The notes beneath the pieces are model-generated. The model made no database searches, was not told the DNA's origin, and was given only the letters and a program-made list of their open reading frames with translations. From positions 2,071,001 to 2,135,000 of the forward strand of contig CP073340.1 in the NCBI GenBank assembly GCA_018141845.1: a stretch of 64,000 nucleotides of DNA, written 5' to 3'. Position 1 is the first letter of the stretch; the number at the start of each line of letters is the position of its first letter. Position numbers and translations under genes: made by a program. The DNA is from Lachnospiraceae bacterium oral taxon 096. Lineage in GTDB: Bacteria > Bacillota > Clostridia > Lachnospirales > Lachnospiraceae. Shown one piece after another: positions 8,834 to 18,271 of the stretch.

Positions 8834-9447
8834 TTTTCACTGTCAACCTCAATTAATTCATTTACTAATTCTCTAGCTTTATTAGCACGTTTGCCTTGTA
8901 ATTTACAACTAAAAACTGTGATAATTTGAACTAAATCTTCTACAAGCTCTTGCTGTTCTGGTTTTTCTGTATTATCAATTATTTCTATGTCACAATTATA
9001 TAAACTTGCAACATATTCAACTAATTCAAATCCAAATCTTAATAATCTGTCTTTATAAAGAACTACAACTTTTTCCACTTCATGCTGAGATATACGTTTG
9101 ATTAATTCTCTTAAACCCTTTTTCTTATAATTAATTCCAGAACCTATATCCGAAATTATTTCATAAGGTTTCCCTTGAGCATTTAGATACAGCTTCATAT
9201 TCTCTATTTGTCTTTCTAAATCATCTTTTTGTTTATTGCTTGAAACTCTGCAATATCCAATGACAATTCTATTCAAATCAGATTTTATATTCATAACCTG
9301 ATTTAATTGTTCATGAGAATAATATCTGTATCCATTACTAGACACATGATGTGGATGAAGTTTACCGTTTGCATCCCAATTTCTAAGTGTTTGGGCTGAT
9401 ACTCCTAAAATTCTTGAAAATTCTCTGATAGAATAGTATTTACTCAT
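8830..9447 (-). CDS. tnpA: IS607-family serine recombinase TnpA
   Basis: A 205-residue transposase. Residues 1-48 form a MerR-like DNA-binding head (YSIREFSRILGVSAQTLRNW, then SNGYRYYSHEQL). Residues from about 60 are a resolvase catalytic domain: VIGYCRVSSNKQKDDLERQ holds the nucleophilic Ser, followed by VEKVVVLYKDRLLRFGFEL. This head-first arrangement is the hallmark of IS607 recombinases, which cut and join without target duplication. The stop overlaps the tnpB start (ATGA). A GGAGG lies 17 nt before the ATG, an unusually long spacing. Confidence 0.93.
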   Translation of the reverse strand: MSKYYSIREFSRILGVSAQTLRNWDANGKLHPHHVSSNGYRYYSHEQLNQVMNIKSDLNRIVIGYCRVSSNKQKDDLERQIENMKLYLNAQGKPYEIISDIGSGINYKKKGLRELIKRISQHEVEKVVVLYKDRLLRFGFELVEYVASLYNCDIEIIDNTEKPEQQELVEDLVQIITVFSCKLQGKRANKARELVNELIEVDSEK

Positions 9448-9548
9448 AATTAAAGTTCTTAAAGCCTCCTTTTCAATATTTATATTTTATTCTATCATTA
9501 AAACTTATAAAAATCAACACATATTTATAATTTTTTTATAAATTACTC

Positions 9549-10148
9549 TTAACAGTTGCTTGCCTCTGTTGCTGGAGCTACGGTTGTCGCCTCCACCGTC
9601 TTGGTTGGAGCAATCGTAGGCTTTACTCTAGTCCTTGAAGATCTTCCTCCTCGTCCACTTGAAGAAGATCCACCCGACTTCTTTCCACCAGTAGATTTCT
9701 GTGGTGTCTTTATTGTCTTTATCCCTTTTTCTGGTACATAGGCAACTTTGCCTCTTTCGACATAGCGACCATCTATATTGACATAATAGCCATCTGGTGT
9801 AATTGTGCCAGCAAGCATATCTCCACTTGTACTGAAGTAATAGCAATAGCCATCAATCCACTGCCATCCTGTGAGCATTGCACCACTGGATGGATTGGTA
9901 TCCAAAAAATACCATTTTCCGTTATCAAAGAGCCAACCACTCTTCATAACACCAGTTATAGGATCGAGATAATACCACTTTCCATTGGACTTTAGCCAAC
10001 CTTTAGCATTACTCTTATTGTCATTTTTATAAGTCCACTGCCCGCCCTTGTAATTCCAAGAACCAGCATATATTGTCAATGGATTGGACATCATTAAAAT
10101 AGATAGGACGACCGCTCCACTTTTCAATATAACACTTCGCTTTCCCAT
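9549..10148 (-). pseudogene. 5' part of a cell-wall-binding surface protein, truncated by the IS607 element
   Basis: About 199 residues. A signal peptide (GKRSVILKSGAVVLSILMM, cut near YAG) is followed by three to four cell-wall/choline-binding repeats (GWLKSNGKWYYLD, GWLFDNGKWYFLD, GWQWIDGYCYYF, PDGYYVNIDG). A low-complexity Gly/Ser/Arg and Thr/Ala/Pro linker follows. The last three codons and stop come from the inserted element. The start is the ATG at 10148, immediately after AGGGAGG; a TTG six codons upstream overlaps that site. The product could still be secreted and bind the wall, but it lacks its C-terminal domain, which lies beyond the element. Confidence 0.8.
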
Positions 10149-10334
10149 GTTCCTCCCTCTTTGCAATTAAAATATAATTAGTATCTACTAATTACTGTCC
10201 ATAAAAAAATGTCATCTGTGGGTATCCGGATTTCCACCACAATGGCATTCTCATAAGACTATTTTCTTTCATTACTTTCTATTAGAGTCCCCTAACACAT
10301 TATAGTATATCAAAATCTATACTTTTTTCAAGAA
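10149..10334. other. Intergenic region upstream of the surface-protein gene
   Basis: About 190 bases between the split surface-protein gene and the terminator of the urease operon. It is AT-rich, should hold the promoter of the surface-protein gene, and shows no other gene. No clear operator was recognised. Confidence 0.5.
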
Positions 10335-10382
10335 AAATTTAAAAATCCCCCTGATAGCATAGACATCAGAGGGGGATTTTTT
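10335..10382. terminator. Bidirectional terminator after the urease/M20 operon
   Basis: A 12-bp stem, AATCCCCCTGAT pairing with ATCAGAGGGGGATT (one extra base), with T-rich tails on both strands. It lies 10 nt past the M20 amidohydrolase stop. Confidence 0.85.
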
Positions 10383-10388
10383 CATTTT

Positions 10389-11528
10389 TTATAGGAACTT
10401 GGAACTATGATTTTGAATCAATCCCAGGAATATGTCCTTAGCTACTTCCAGATTTTCATCTACAAAGTCATACGAGACTGTGTGAAGGGGTGGATAGTCC
10501 TCACCATTGCCAATATAGAAAATCGCACCCTTGCACTTTTTTAAATACCAGCCAAAATCTTCTGAAGCTCGCCAAAGCTCTGGCATAAAGACTACTTTTC
10601 TATTCTGCTCTTTTGCCACAGCAACAACCTTATCTAAAGACTCATCATGATTTCTTGTCTCTGGAAATGGATCATCTTCAGTAAATGAAACAAAAAATCC
10701 ACCATTCTTTGCAAGATCTTTGGCCTTATCTCGAAGAAGATTCTCAAGCTCTTCCATCTCTGATTCATTTTCTGCACGAAGCGTCATGGAGATCTCTCCC
10801 TCGCCCGCAGACACACCAAAATTTTTACTTCCAACTTGGACATTGACCACGGTACAAAGAAACATTCCATCGTGCTCTCTGTGAAGTTCTTCTTCAATCA
10901 AAGCAATGATTTTCCCAATGGCAAAGGTCGGATTCTTTCCCTCTTCGGGATTACTTGCATGGGAGGTTTTTCCCTCAAAGCGAATGGTCAAACCTTTTGA
11001 GGCTGGCTGAGTCAATCCTCTGCGAACCACAATGCTTCCCTGTGGAAATCCTCCGAGATTATGGAAGGCAAAGATTTCTGAAATTTTCTTTTCTTCAATC
11101 AATTGAACACACTCCTGTGCCCCCTTTCCCACTTCCTCGGCATGCTGAAAAATTAAATAGATATCAAAGCCCAAATCATCCGCCTCATTTAATTCCATTG
11201 CCAGACCACAAAGGGCAGCACAATGCCCATCGTGACCACATTTATGGGAAACTCCTGGAACTGTAGACGAGTAGGAACAGTCCAAATTTTCTTCTATGGG
11301 CAGGGCATCCATATCTGCTCGAAAGGCCATTGGCGGATACTTCTTTTTTTCGCTTGGCTTTAAAAGATAAAACCAATGTCCCCTATCTTCTATCAAAAGA
11401 TTGGAAGCATTTTCTTTAAGAAAAGCCTTTAGTGCTTCCTTGGTCTTTTTTTCCTGCAAAGAAAGTGCAGGATGGGCATGAAGGTGATGGCGCAATTTTA
11501 TGATTTTTTCTACAATATCTCTTCTCAT
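10389..11528 (-). CDS. M20-family metallo-amidohydrolase, last gene of the urease operon
   Basis: A 379-residue M20D-type amidohydrolase, the family of hippurate and N-acyl-amino-acid hydrolases. Metal-site motifs are MAFRADMDALPIEE (near 80-93), HKCGHDGHCAAL (near 95-106) and FQHAEEVGKGAQ with the catalytic Glu. The dimerisation lid domain is inserted in the middle (ASKGLTIRFEGKTSHASNP). Its ATG overlaps the ureD stop by 4 nt, so it is translated with the urease accessory genes. This suggests it releases a nitrogen compound feeding the same pathway, but the substrate is not known. Confidence 0.85.
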   Translation of the reverse strand: MRRDIVEKIIKLRHHLHAHPALSLQEKKTKEALKAFLKENASNLLIEDRGHWFYLLKPSEKKKYPPMAFRADMDALPIEENLDCSYSSTVPGVSHKCGHDGHCAALCGLAMELNEADDLGFDIYLIFQHAEEVGKGAQECVQLIEEKKISEIFAFHNLGGFPQGSIVVRRGLTQPASKGLTIRFEGKTSHASNPEEGKNPTFAIGKIIALIEEELHREHDGMFLCTVVNVQVGSKNFGVSAGEGEISMTLRAENESEMEELENLLRDKAKDLAKNGGFFVSFTEDDPFPETRNHDESLDKVVAVAKEQNRKVVFMPELWRASEDFGWYLKKCKGAIFYIGNGEDYPPLHTVSYDFVDENLEVAKDIFLGLIQNHSSKFL

Positions 11529-12322
11529 AATGTTAGTCCCATCATTTTTTCGCTCACCTTTTCCAGTGCCTGTGCACTTCTTCCAAAGATGCGAACGGCA
11601 ATATCTCCCGAAGCCAATTTTGTCACACCGCCGTCGACATCCTCGCTCTGATCAAGTATCTCTCTTAGCATCTCCACTGTTTGCTTACTCTGCGAACAGG
11701 TGAGAAAAATATTGTCGATATGGCGATTATTTTCATACATTCCCATTCCTGCCATATCAAATTCTGATGGAATAAATCTTGTGTTATCTCGATAAATTAA
11801 TTGTTCCCCTCGATAAATATGGACGAGATTGTAATAATAGCGATATAAAAATTCCTCACCATAGCCATAACGACCACAGGTAAAAATCTCATTCATCCGA
11901 AATTGAGCACTTTCATCTTCAAGATAAATGTCCATACAATTTTCAAATGCCGAATCTCGGAAAGGAATCGTTGCCTGTGGGTTAAAAGCAAAAAAGGCAT
12001 TTTTTGCCACTTTGATCTGAGTGTGACGCTTTGCACAATCTTTTTCCATTGGATGAACTTTGTCATAGGATTGGGAGACAAATTCCACATAGGCCCCTTC
12101 CCTGATATCAAAACAAAATTCATGGCGGTCACCATCCATAATTCCTGCAGAAGCAGCCAAGAGCATTACTCGAATTCCACCATTTTTGAGCGGAAACGGC
12201 TTCATAATCTTATATGGTGCCGTAAAGTCCACATCAGTAAGAACCGTCTTTCCATCTCTTACCTCCGCCCTAATACTCAACTTTGAAGTTTTCCCAAAAT
12301 GATTGTGTTCTCCCTGCATCAC
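11525..12322 (-). CDS. ureD: Urease accessory protein UreD (UreH)
   Basis: A 265-residue scaffold protein that binds apo-urease and forms the UreDFG nickel-insertion complex. It is beta-strand rich with the family pattern: TAPYKIMKPFPLKNGGIRVMLL, AYVEFVSQSYDKVHPME, FFAFNPQATIPFRDSAF and YGYGEEFLYR. The first codon is GTG overlapping the ureG stop by one base, with GGAGG 10 nt before it; an ATG one codon later is also possible. It is followed by the M20 gene with a 4-nt overlap. Confidence 0.9.
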   Translation of the reverse strand: MMQGEHNHFGKTSKLSIRAEVRDGKTVLTDVDFTAPYKIMKPFPLKNGGIRVMLLAASAGIMDGDRHEFCFDIREGAYVEFVSQSYDKVHPMEKDCAKRHTQIKVAKNAFFAFNPQATIPFRDSAFENCMDIYLEDESAQFRMNEIFTCGRYGYGEEFLYRYYYNLVHIYRGEQLIYRDNTRFIPSEFDMAGMGMYENNRHIDNIFLTCSQSKQTVEMLREILDQSEDVDGGVTKLASGDIAVRIFGRSAQALEKVSEKMMGLTL

Positions 12323-12933
12323 TAGGCAAGATCCTCCAAAAGAACATTCTTCTTAATCCAATCAATAATGGTATCTACATTTTCTCCGCCGCGAATATTG
12401 GTAAAGACAAATGGCTTATCTCCACGCATTTTCTTTGAATCTCTGTCCATCACCTCAAGACTTGCACCGACATGTGGAGCAAGGTCAATCTTGTTGATCA
12501 CCAAAAGATCCGACCTCGTAATACCAGGACCACCCTTTCTTGGAATCTTATCTCCCTCTGCGACATCAATGACAAAGATGGTCGCATCGACAAGCTCTGG
12601 AGAAAATGTTGCCGAGAGATTATCTCCACCACTCTCAATAAATAAGAGCTGGATGTCTGGATAGCGAGTCATCATCTCATCCACAGCCTCTAAGTTCATC
12701 GAGCAGTCCTCACGAATTGCTGTGTGTGGGCATCCCCCTGTTTCCACACCAATAATACGCTCCCTTGGCATAACTGAATTTTTTGCCAAAAACTCTGCAT
12801 CTTCCTGTGTGTAGATATCATTGGTAATAACACCAATGCTATAGTCCTTGGACATTCTTCTTGTCAATGCCTCAATAAGTGCAGTCTTTCCTGAACCGAC
12901 AGGTCCAGCAACACCAATCTTTGTGTAAGCCAT
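12322..12933 (-). CDS. ureG: Urease accessory GTPase UreG
   Basis: A 203-residue SIMIBI-class GTPase that powers nickel delivery to urease. Visible motifs are the P-loop [14 protein letters not shown] (10-23), [17 protein letters not shown] (the conserved CPH nickel-binding motif), [18 protein letters not shown] and the guanine-specificity motif [13 protein letters not shown]. Length and motifs match the family fully. RBS GAGGAG precedes the ATG. It lies between ureF and ureD. Confidence 0.96.
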   Translation of the reverse strand: MAYTKIGVAGPVGSGKTALIEALTRRMSKDYSIGVITNDIYTQEDAEFLAKNSVMPRERIIGVETGGCPHTAIREDCSMNLEAVDEMMTRYPDIQLLFIESGGDNLSATFSPELVDATIFVIDVAEGDKIPRKGGPGITRSDLLVINKIDLAPHVGASLEVMDRDSKKMRGDKPFVFTNIRGGENVDTIIDWIKKNVLLEDLA

Positions 12934-12974
12934 AATTTTCTCCTCATTCTTCTCTAATTTTTCCGTTTTGTATC

Positions 12975-13667
12975 TTAAGACATATAAATCCTTGAATACA
13001 ATGTTTCGTGCTGTATGCTACGCAAATCAAATCCCGGCGTAGACAAACACAGCATCTCCTCCCCCAGTGTCTTCATCTTTGACAAGAGCTCATCTAAATG
13101 TGAATGTAGATGGTACAAAATATTTTGACCGTCGGATTGACTCAATGGAATCGCCTTCACACAATTTGTCACCATCGCAGAGGTCTGGGCATACATAAAG
13201 TTTAGCAACACCTCATCCTCATCCATTCCCATACAAGCACAAAATGTACCATAGGCACATGGGTGACAGGTTGATTTTCCCTCTCTCTTTTTGAGGTAGC
13301 TCTGATAAAAGGCACTCTCTCTTGATGCATCTAGATTATGAAGTGTCTTAATAAAGCGGTTACCTAGCTTTCGTGAGGCCTCTCGAAGCTCCAGGGGAAT
13401 TCTTGATGCCTCCATGATCTCTTCAAGTTCATTGAGCTTTTCTAAGTTTTCCTCTTTTGCTGCCAAAAAAGCAAGGTGAACGGCCAAAAAATCTGTATAG
13501 AGCAGATTGTAGCCCAATCGCTTTTGAATGTATTCCCTCGCTGATTGCACATCACACACCCGCCCCTGCTGAATGTAGGTCTCTAGTCCATAGGAGTGAG
13601 AATATCCTCCAATGGGAAAGAGGGCATCATTGATTTGCAATAACATCAATTTTTGATCTGTATTCAT
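12975..13667 (-). CDS. ureF: Urease accessory protein UreF
   Basis: A 230-residue helical accessory protein that acts on UreG in the UreDFG complex. Family features are the N-terminal [25 protein letters not shown] with the conserved [12 protein letters not shown] motif, and [15 protein letters not shown] in the middle. RBS AGGGGAG precedes the ATG. It starts nine bases after ureE and is 41 nt before ureG. Confidence 0.93.
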   Translation of the reverse strand: MNTDQKLMLLQINDALFPIGGYSHSYGLETYIQQGRVCDVQSAREYIQKRLGYNLLYTDFLAVHLAFLAAKEENLEKLNELEEIMEASRIPLELREASRKLGNRFIKTLHNLDASRESAFYQSYLKKREGKSTCHPCAYGTFCACMGMDEDEVLLNFMYAQTSAMVTNCVKAIPLSQSDGQNILYHLHSHLDELLSKMKTLGEEMLCLSTPGFDLRSIQHETLYSRIYMS

Positions 13668-13676
13668 TGTTCTCCC

Positions 13677-14156
13677 CTAGTGATGATGGTGATGAATGCT
13701 GGCAGAAACTCTATGTTCAAAATCAAGCTTTTCTACTGCCCTTTCCACATCAATACCATGCATTTTCTTTAGCATCACCAACATTGGCTCATCATATGGA
13801 GTGACAAAGGAAAAATCATCATGCCCATAAAACAGCGGTGCGTGACGATTTCCAATCTCATAGCAGACCTTGGCCACCATAAAGGCATGGTCTCGGTGCA
13901 CATGAATTTTAATCACTTCGCAAGCTGGAGTATGTACAGCAATAATCATTTGATCGTCTGCATAGATGACATCTCCCTCATAGAGACCTCGCACAAGTAC
14001 ACTATCATCCATGCGAAGCCCCACTTCAAGTCCACTTTCTGTCTGCTTTCTGTGGACCTTCTTTGTCGACTCCGCCCACTCGATATCAATATATTCTATT
14101 TTCTTTCCAGTAGGATCAAAATCCTCAATTTTTCCAAGAATTTTTTCACAAATCAT
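13677..14156 (-). CDS. ureE: Urease nickel metallochaperone UreE
   Basis: A 159-residue nickel chaperone. The N-terminal domain is peptide-binding, and the C-terminal metal-binding domain includes IKIHVHRDHAFMVAKVCYEIGNRHAPLFYG with conserved histidines. It ends in a short His tail (SIHHHHH) typical of nickel storage in many UreE proteins. Strong GGAGG before the ATG. A hairpin terminator lies between it and the channel gene upstream, so ureEFGD may be expressed at a lower level than the structural genes. Confidence 0.94.
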   Translation of the reverse strand: MICEKILGKIEDFDPTGKKIEYIDIEWAESTKKVHRKQTESGLEVGLRMDDSVLVRGLYEGDVIYADDQMIIAVHTPACEVIKIHVHRDHAFMVAKVCYEIGNRHAPLFYGHDDFSFVTPYDEPMLVMLKKMHGIDVERAVEKLDFEHRVSASIHHHHH

Positions 14157-14169
14157 ATTTCCTCCTTAT

Positions 14170-14199
14170 AAAAAACGCCTCGAAACGGTGTCCGAGGCA
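14170..14199 (-). terminator. Hairpin (attenuator-like) between the channel gene and ureE
   Basis: On the minus strand, GCCTCG and CGAGGC form a 6-bp stem, extended by AC/GT, followed by GTTTTTT. It is inside the urease operon, so it probably gives only partial termination. Confidence 0.7.
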
Positions 14200-14224
14200 T
14201 TTTTCTATGTTCCATTATTATGGA

Positions 14225-14731
14225 TTACCACTTTCCAACCATCATCAACAATCCTGGAATCCAAGCCGTCACCACTCCTTCAAATACCTGAAGATATGGC
14301 ACAAACTTTCCCAGACTCTTCTTACAAATGGTCTCCACAAAGGCGGTTCCCCAAAGGATGGCCCAAAGATACCAAATGGCTGCCCAACGCCAATCCGGCG
14401 TAATATTTAATGCTGCATTGCCCACAAAACCTTCCTGTGTTCCGAAAATAAAAGCATTAATAGCAACGAATGTTGAAAACCATGCAAATGGAATGGCACT
14501 CAAGTTTAATAAATTATTAAATGCTACAAATAAGTAGGTAAAGCCAAACAACAAACCTGTTCCAGCAGCATAGTAATTGCCCTGAATGAGATTAAGCACA
14601 TTGATAACAACAGAAAGTCCACCAGTCAAAATATTCATCACTGCTGCCGACTTTCCATCCACATGATATAGTGTGCACATACCATTGTTAATCAGTACAA
14701 TACCTACAAAGAGAAGACAAACGCCTAACAT
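14225..14731 (-). CDS. ureI: UreI/AmiS-type urea or amide channel
   Basis: A 168-residue membrane protein with six hydrophobic segments and almost no hydrophilic loops, as in the AmiS/UreI family. Conserved family features include FGFTYLFVAFNNLL in the middle and AIWYLWAILWG near residue 120. The family includes the proton-gated urea channel of Helicobacter, which is longer (195 residues) because of a periplasmic loop missing here. Lying directly after ureC, it most likely brings urea into the cell. Acid gating cannot be judged from the sequence. Confidence 0.88.
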   Translation of the reverse strand: MLGVCLLFVGIVLINNGMCTLYHVDGKSAAVMNILTGGLSVVINVLNLIQGNYYAAGTGLLFGFTYLFVAFNNLLNLSAIPFAWFSTFVAINAFIFGTQEGFVGNAALNITPDWRWAAIWYLWAILWGTAFVETICKKSLGKFVPYLQVFEGVVTAWIPGLLMMVGKW

Positions 14732-14747
14732 ACCTTTCCCCCAAATA

Positions 14748-16469
14748 TTAGAATAAGTTATACATCTGTGTCAATGGCAAGTGATCTGCTGCCTTTGATG
14801 TGATGTGTTCTCCATCAACCTTTACCTCATAGGTCTCTGGGTTGACTTCAATTGTTGGTGTGGCATCATTAAACTTCATATCCTTCTTGCCCACATTTCT
14901 GCATCCCATTACAGGAAGAACGGTCTTTTGTAAGTGATACTTCTGAGCCACATTCTCTTCGATTGCTGCTTTTGACACAAAAGTAAGGCAGGACTTCATC
15001 TTCGCACTGCCATGTGCAGCAAACATTGGCTTATACATTACAGGCTCGCAAGTTGGAATAGAAGCATTTGCATCTCCCATCTTTGCTGCAACAATCATTC
15101 CACCCTTGATAATGATATCTGGCTTTACACCAAAAAATGCTGGATTCCAAAGAACAAGATCTGCAAACTTACCAATCTCTACAGAACCAACATACTGACT
15201 GATACCATGAGTAATTGCTGGATTAATCGTATACTTTGAGATAAATCTCTTGGCTCTAAAGTTATCATTGTCATGACCTGCATCTTCCTTTAATGCACCA
15301 CGCTCGTCCTTCATCTTGCTCGCTGTCTGCCATGTTCTTGTGATTACCTCACCGACACGTCCCATCGCTTGAGAGTCAGAACTCATCATACTAAAGACAC
15401 CCATATCATGCAATACATCCTCTGCAGCAATAGTCTCCGGACGAATTCTTGAATCTGCAAAAGCTACATCCTCTGGAATTCTCTTGTCAAGGTGATGGCA
15501 AACCATCAGCATATCCAAGTGCTCATCCAATGTATTTACTGTAAAAGGCATTGTTGGGTTTGTTGAAGAAGGCAATACATTGGCCGCAGCTGCTGCACGA
15601 ATAATATCTGGTGCATGACCACCACCAGCACCCTCGGTATGATATGTATGGATGGTTCTTCCGCCAATCGCAGCTAATGTATCCTCTACACAACCGCCCT
15701 CATTTAATGTATCGGTGTGAATGGCTACCTGAACATCATAGGCATCAGCTACATTTAAGCAGTGATTAATCACCGCTGGTGTTGCACCCCAGTCCTCATG
15801 AATCTTTAATCCCATCACACCAGCCTTCACCTGATCAACAAGTGGAGCTTCATCAGAGCAATTTCCCTTGCCCAAAAGACCAATATTCATTGGATACTCA
15901 TCTGCTGCACGAAGCATCATCTCAATATTCCATGGTCCAGGTGTACAAGTTGTTGCATTTGTTCCATCAGCTGGACCTGTACCACCACCAATCATGGTCG
16001 TCACTCCAGAATAGAGTGCTGTGTCAATCTGCTGAGGGGAAATGTAGTGAATATGTGTATCAATTCCACCTGCAGTCAAAATCAATCCCTCTCCAGCGAG
16101 AGCCTCTGTTGATGCACCAACCGTCATTCCCGGTGTCACACCATCCATGATATCTGGATTTCCAGCCTTTCCAATGCCTGCAATCTTTCCGTCCTTAATA
16201 CCAATATCTGCCTTATAAATTCCTGTGTAATCTAAAACCAAGCAATTGGTGATGACAAGATCCAGATCTCCATTTGCACTTGTTGTAGTTACGGACTGTC
16301 CCATACCATCGCGCAATGTCTTTCCGCCACCAAACTTTGACTCATCACCATAGGTTGTATAATCTTTTTCTACTTCAATCACAAGACTTGTATCTGCAAG
16401 ACGCACCTTGTCCCCTGTTGTTGGGCCATACATCATTGCATACTTATCTGCTGAAATCTTATAGCTCAT
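14748..16469 (-). CDS. ureC: Urease alpha subunit UreC (catalytic)
   Basis: The 573-residue catalytic subunit hydrolysing urea to ammonia and carbamate at a binuclear nickel site. Key motifs are present: [14 protein letters not shown] (nickel-binding His pair), [10 protein letters not shown] (carbamylated Lys), [24 protein letters not shown], the mobile flap [20 protein letters not shown] with the active-site Cys and His, and [14 protein letters not shown] with the metal-binding Asp. Length and sequence match bacterial UreC throughout. RBS GGAGG. It follows ureB after 18 nt. Confidence 0.98.
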   Translation of the reverse strand: MSYKISADKYAMMYGPTTGDKVRLADTSLVIEVEKDYTTYGDESKFGGGKTLRDGMGQSVTTTSANGDLDLVITNCLVLDYTGIYKADIGIKDGKIAGIGKAGNPDIMDGVTPGMTVGASTEALAGEGLILTAGGIDTHIHYISPQQIDTALYSGVTTMIGGGTGPADGTNATTCTPGPWNIEMMLRAADEYPMNIGLLGKGNCSDEAPLVDQVKAGVMGLKIHEDWGATPAVINHCLNVADAYDVQVAIHTDTLNEGGCVEDTLAAIGGRTIHTYHTEGAGGGHAPDIIRAAAAANVLPSSTNPTMPFTVNTLDEHLDMLMVCHHLDKRIPEDVAFADSRIRPETIAAEDVLHDMGVFSMMSSDSQAMGRVGEVITRTWQTASKMKDERGALKEDAGHDNDNFRAKRFISKYTINPAITHGISQYVGSVEIGKFADLVLWNPAFFGVKPDIIIKGGMIVAAKMGDANASIPTCEPVMYKPMFAAHGSAKMKSCLTFVSKAAIEENVAQKYHLQKTVLPVMGCRNVGKKDMKFNDATPTIEVNPETYEVKVDGEHITSKAADHLPLTQMYNLF

Positions 16470-16487
16470 CTTCTTACCTCCATCAGT

Positions 16488-16847
16488 TTATAAAAAACCT
16501 TTAAGCTTTGCATTTTCCATAGACTCTGCCTTTGTCGCATCTGTCGCCTGAGCACGTGTGAGGTCATTTAAGCCAAACACTCTCTTATTTCCGCCAATTG
16601 CTGTCAATTGCACCTTCTTCTCCTCACCTGGTTCAAAACGGACAGAAGTTCCTGATGGAATATCAAGATGGAATCCATACACCTTTTCTCTGTCGAAAGA
16701 AAGACATCGATTTACCTCAAAAAAATGATAGTGTGATCCAACCTGAACTGGTCGATCTCCCTTATTCGTCACTACAACTTGAACAGTTTCTTTCCCAGCA
16801 TTGAGCTCAATTTCTCTGTCCTTTGGCATAATTTCTCCAATTTTCAT
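16488..16847 (-). CDS. ureB: Urease beta subunit UreB
   Basis: A 119-residue structural subunit, assembling with UreA and UreC. The family signature is [21 protein letters not shown], followed by [17 protein letters not shown] and [11 protein letters not shown]. The C-terminal tail beyond the core is about 15 residues longer than the minimal bacterial beta subunit. RBS AAGGGGGGAG. It lies 12 nt after ureA. Confidence 0.96.
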   Translation of the reverse strand: MKIGEIMPKDREIELNAGKETVQVVVTNKGDRPVQVGSHYHFFEVNRCLSFDREKVYGFHLDIPSGTSVRFEPGEEKKVQLTAIGGNKRVFGLNDLTRAQATDATKAESMENAKLKGFL

Positions 16848-16859
16848 TTTTCTCCCCCC

Positions 16860-17162
16860 TTACTGAATCGGATTGTGTACAGTAACTAATTTTGTACCAT
16901 CTGGGAATGTTGCCTCAACCTGTACTTCAGTCACAAGGTCGCTCACTCCAGCCATTACATCATCAACGGTCAAAATCTTTGTGCCAAGGCGCATAAGCTC
17001 TGTTACGGTCTTTCCATCTCTTGCAAGCTCCATAAGCTCAGAACTAATGTAGGCGATGGCCTCCACATAGTTGAGTTTTACCCCCCTATCTTTTCTCTCT
17101 TTTGCGAGTGTTCCTGCAAGATGGAGCATCAATTTCTCCTGTTCTTTTGGTGTCAGACGCAT
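16860..17162 (-). CDS. ureA: Urease gamma subunit UreA
   Basis: A 100-residue subunit with the standard sequence: [39 protein letters not shown] and [29 protein letters not shown] choose the ATG at 17162 because it follows AAAGGAGG by eight bases and gives the canonical length. The frame is open for another 21 codons upstream, but that stretch lies in the preceding terminator. It is the first gene of the urease operon. Confidence 0.97.
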   Translation of the reverse strand: MRLTPKEQEKLMLHLAGTLAKERKDRGVKLNYVEAIAYISSELMELARDGKTVTELMRLGTKILTVDDVMAGVSDLVTEVQVEATFPDGTKLVTVHNPIQ

Positions 17163-17180
17163 AATATATCCTCCTTTCGT

Positions 17181-17218
17181 AAAAAAAGAGACGCCAAGGA
17201 AACCTCCTTGGCGTCTTT
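17181..17218 (-). terminator. Terminator between the nickel-ABC operon and ureA
   Basis: An 11-bp perfect stem, GACGCCAAGGA/TCCTTGGCGTC with a four-base loop, followed on the minus strand by TCTTTTTTT. It ends the upstream operon about 50 nt past its last gene. It lies just before the ureA ribosome binding site, leaving little room for a separate ureA promoter. Confidence 0.88.
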
Positions 17219-17270
17219 GCCTCAAAATCGAGAATATTATACTCTATTTTCAGTCTTCTTTCAATACCTT

Positions 17271-17537
17271 TTATTCACTTTCTATTTCCGCCTTAAATAC
17301 CATAATCGTGTCTGCATCGGAGCAACAAAATTCTGCGGTATTTTTTGGCTGCCCTGGAATCGATCCGCCATAGCGCAAAATGTCAATATAGGGAAATGCA
17401 CAATGCATTGCCATCGGACAAATTTTTCCCCTCTCGGTATCATAGTCAAACACTTCCCCTACATGATGCCCTCTGTGGCATCCCATCTTTCCCCTTCGAT
17501 CAGTCACTGTAATCTTAATTTTTGGTCGTCTTGCCAT
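17271..17537 (-). CDS. TIGR04076-like small cysteine-rich protein
   Basis: An 88-residue soluble protein with the pattern KITVTDRRGKMGCHRGHHVGEVF, then CPMAMHCAFPYIDILRYGG and a late FCCSD. This matches the TIGR04076 family of small redox- or metal-associated proteins, whose role is not established. Six cysteines and several histidines would suit metal binding. The start ATG (17537) follows AGGAG; a GTG four codons upstream overlaps this site. It is the last gene in the nickel-ABC operon, before the terminator. Confidence 0.65.
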   Translation of the reverse strand: MARRPKIKITVTDRRGKMGCHRGHHVGEVFDYDTERGKICPMAMHCAFPYIDILRYGGSIPGQPKNTAEFCCSDADTIMVFKAEIESE

Positions 17538-17548
17538 CCTTCTCCTCA

Positions 17549-18271
17549 CTAAATTAATAAAATATGCCCCAGTAAATCCTTCGTATATGAATTCTTTGGA
17601 TGATGTAAAACTTCCTCTGTCCTTCCCTGTTCCACAATTTCTCCATCATACATAATCAATATGCGATCACAAAAATTGCTGACTAGGGCAAGGTCATGAG
17701 AAACAAAGACCACACTAATATGATTGCTCTTTCGTAAATCTACCAACAATTCAATAATATTCTTTTGCACACAGACATCGAGTGCACTTGTAATTTCATC
17801 GCAAAGCAATACCTTCGGCATCACCAAAAGTGCCCTCGCAATCGCTGCTCTTTGACATTGTCCCCCAGAGAGTTGATGAGGATAACAATGTTCACATTCG
17901 CTAGATAATCCCACTTTGGCCAATTGCTCCCCATTATCTACCTTCACATTACAAAGATGTCTTTGTACTTCATCAAAGGATTGACCAATGGTTTTTTGTG
18001 GATCAAATGAGCTTCTTGCATCTTGAAAAATCATTTGCACATTTTGATAGAAATCTTTTTGATGACTTTGTATTGGTCTATTTTCAAGGAGCACTTCTCC
18101 ACGATTTGGTCGAACCAGCCCAGCCATGGTGCGAAGAAGCGTCGTCTTTCCACTGCCACTTTCTCCAATAATGCCAAGGATCTCTCCACTTTGTAAATCT
18201 ACATTGATGTCTTTTAATGCCCATCGCCTGCCATAACGCTTTCCTACTCCCTGAATTTTCATCACTTCCAT
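17549..18271 (-). CDS. Nickel/peptide ABC transporter ATP-binding protein (NikE-like)
   Basis: A 240-residue ABC ATPase. Motifs: Walker A GESGSGKTTLL, signature LSGGQCQRAAIARALL, Walker B VLLCDEITSALD and the switch His in VVFVSHDLALV. The Opp/Dpp/Nik-type subfamily is indicated by its pairing with a second ATPase. Its start overlaps the end of the partner ATPase gene by 10 nt. It probably energises nickel import for urease. Confidence 0.88.
   Translation of the reverse strand: MEVMKIQGVGKRYGRRWALKDINVDLQSGEILGIIGESGSGKTTLLRTMAGLVRPNRGEVLLENRPIQSHQKDFYQNVQMIFQDARSSFDPQKTIGQSFDEVQRHLCNVKVDNGEQLAKVGLSSECEHCYPHQLSGGQCQRAAIARALLVMPKVLLCDEITSALDVCVQKNIIELLVDLRKSNHISVVFVSHDLALVSNFCDRILIMYDGEIVEQGRTEEVLHHPKNSYTKDLLGHILLI

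Larger units (their letters stand above)
7493..9557 (-). mobile_element. IS607-family insertion sequence (serine recombinase + TnpB)
   Basis: About 2.07 kb carrying tnpA (serine recombinase with MerR-like head) and tnpB in one overlapping pair, with no terminal inverted repeats, as usual for IS607. The boundaries are set by reconstruction. The trinucleotide AAC occurs in the flanking gene at both junctions (coding strand 9555-9557 and 7490-7492), and removing everything between the two copies gives an uninterrupted reading frame. Both ends also carry a similar AT-rich motif (AAAACTTATAAAAA at about 7497 and 9501). The recombinase and TnpB frames are intact, so the element may be active. Confidence 0.82.
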
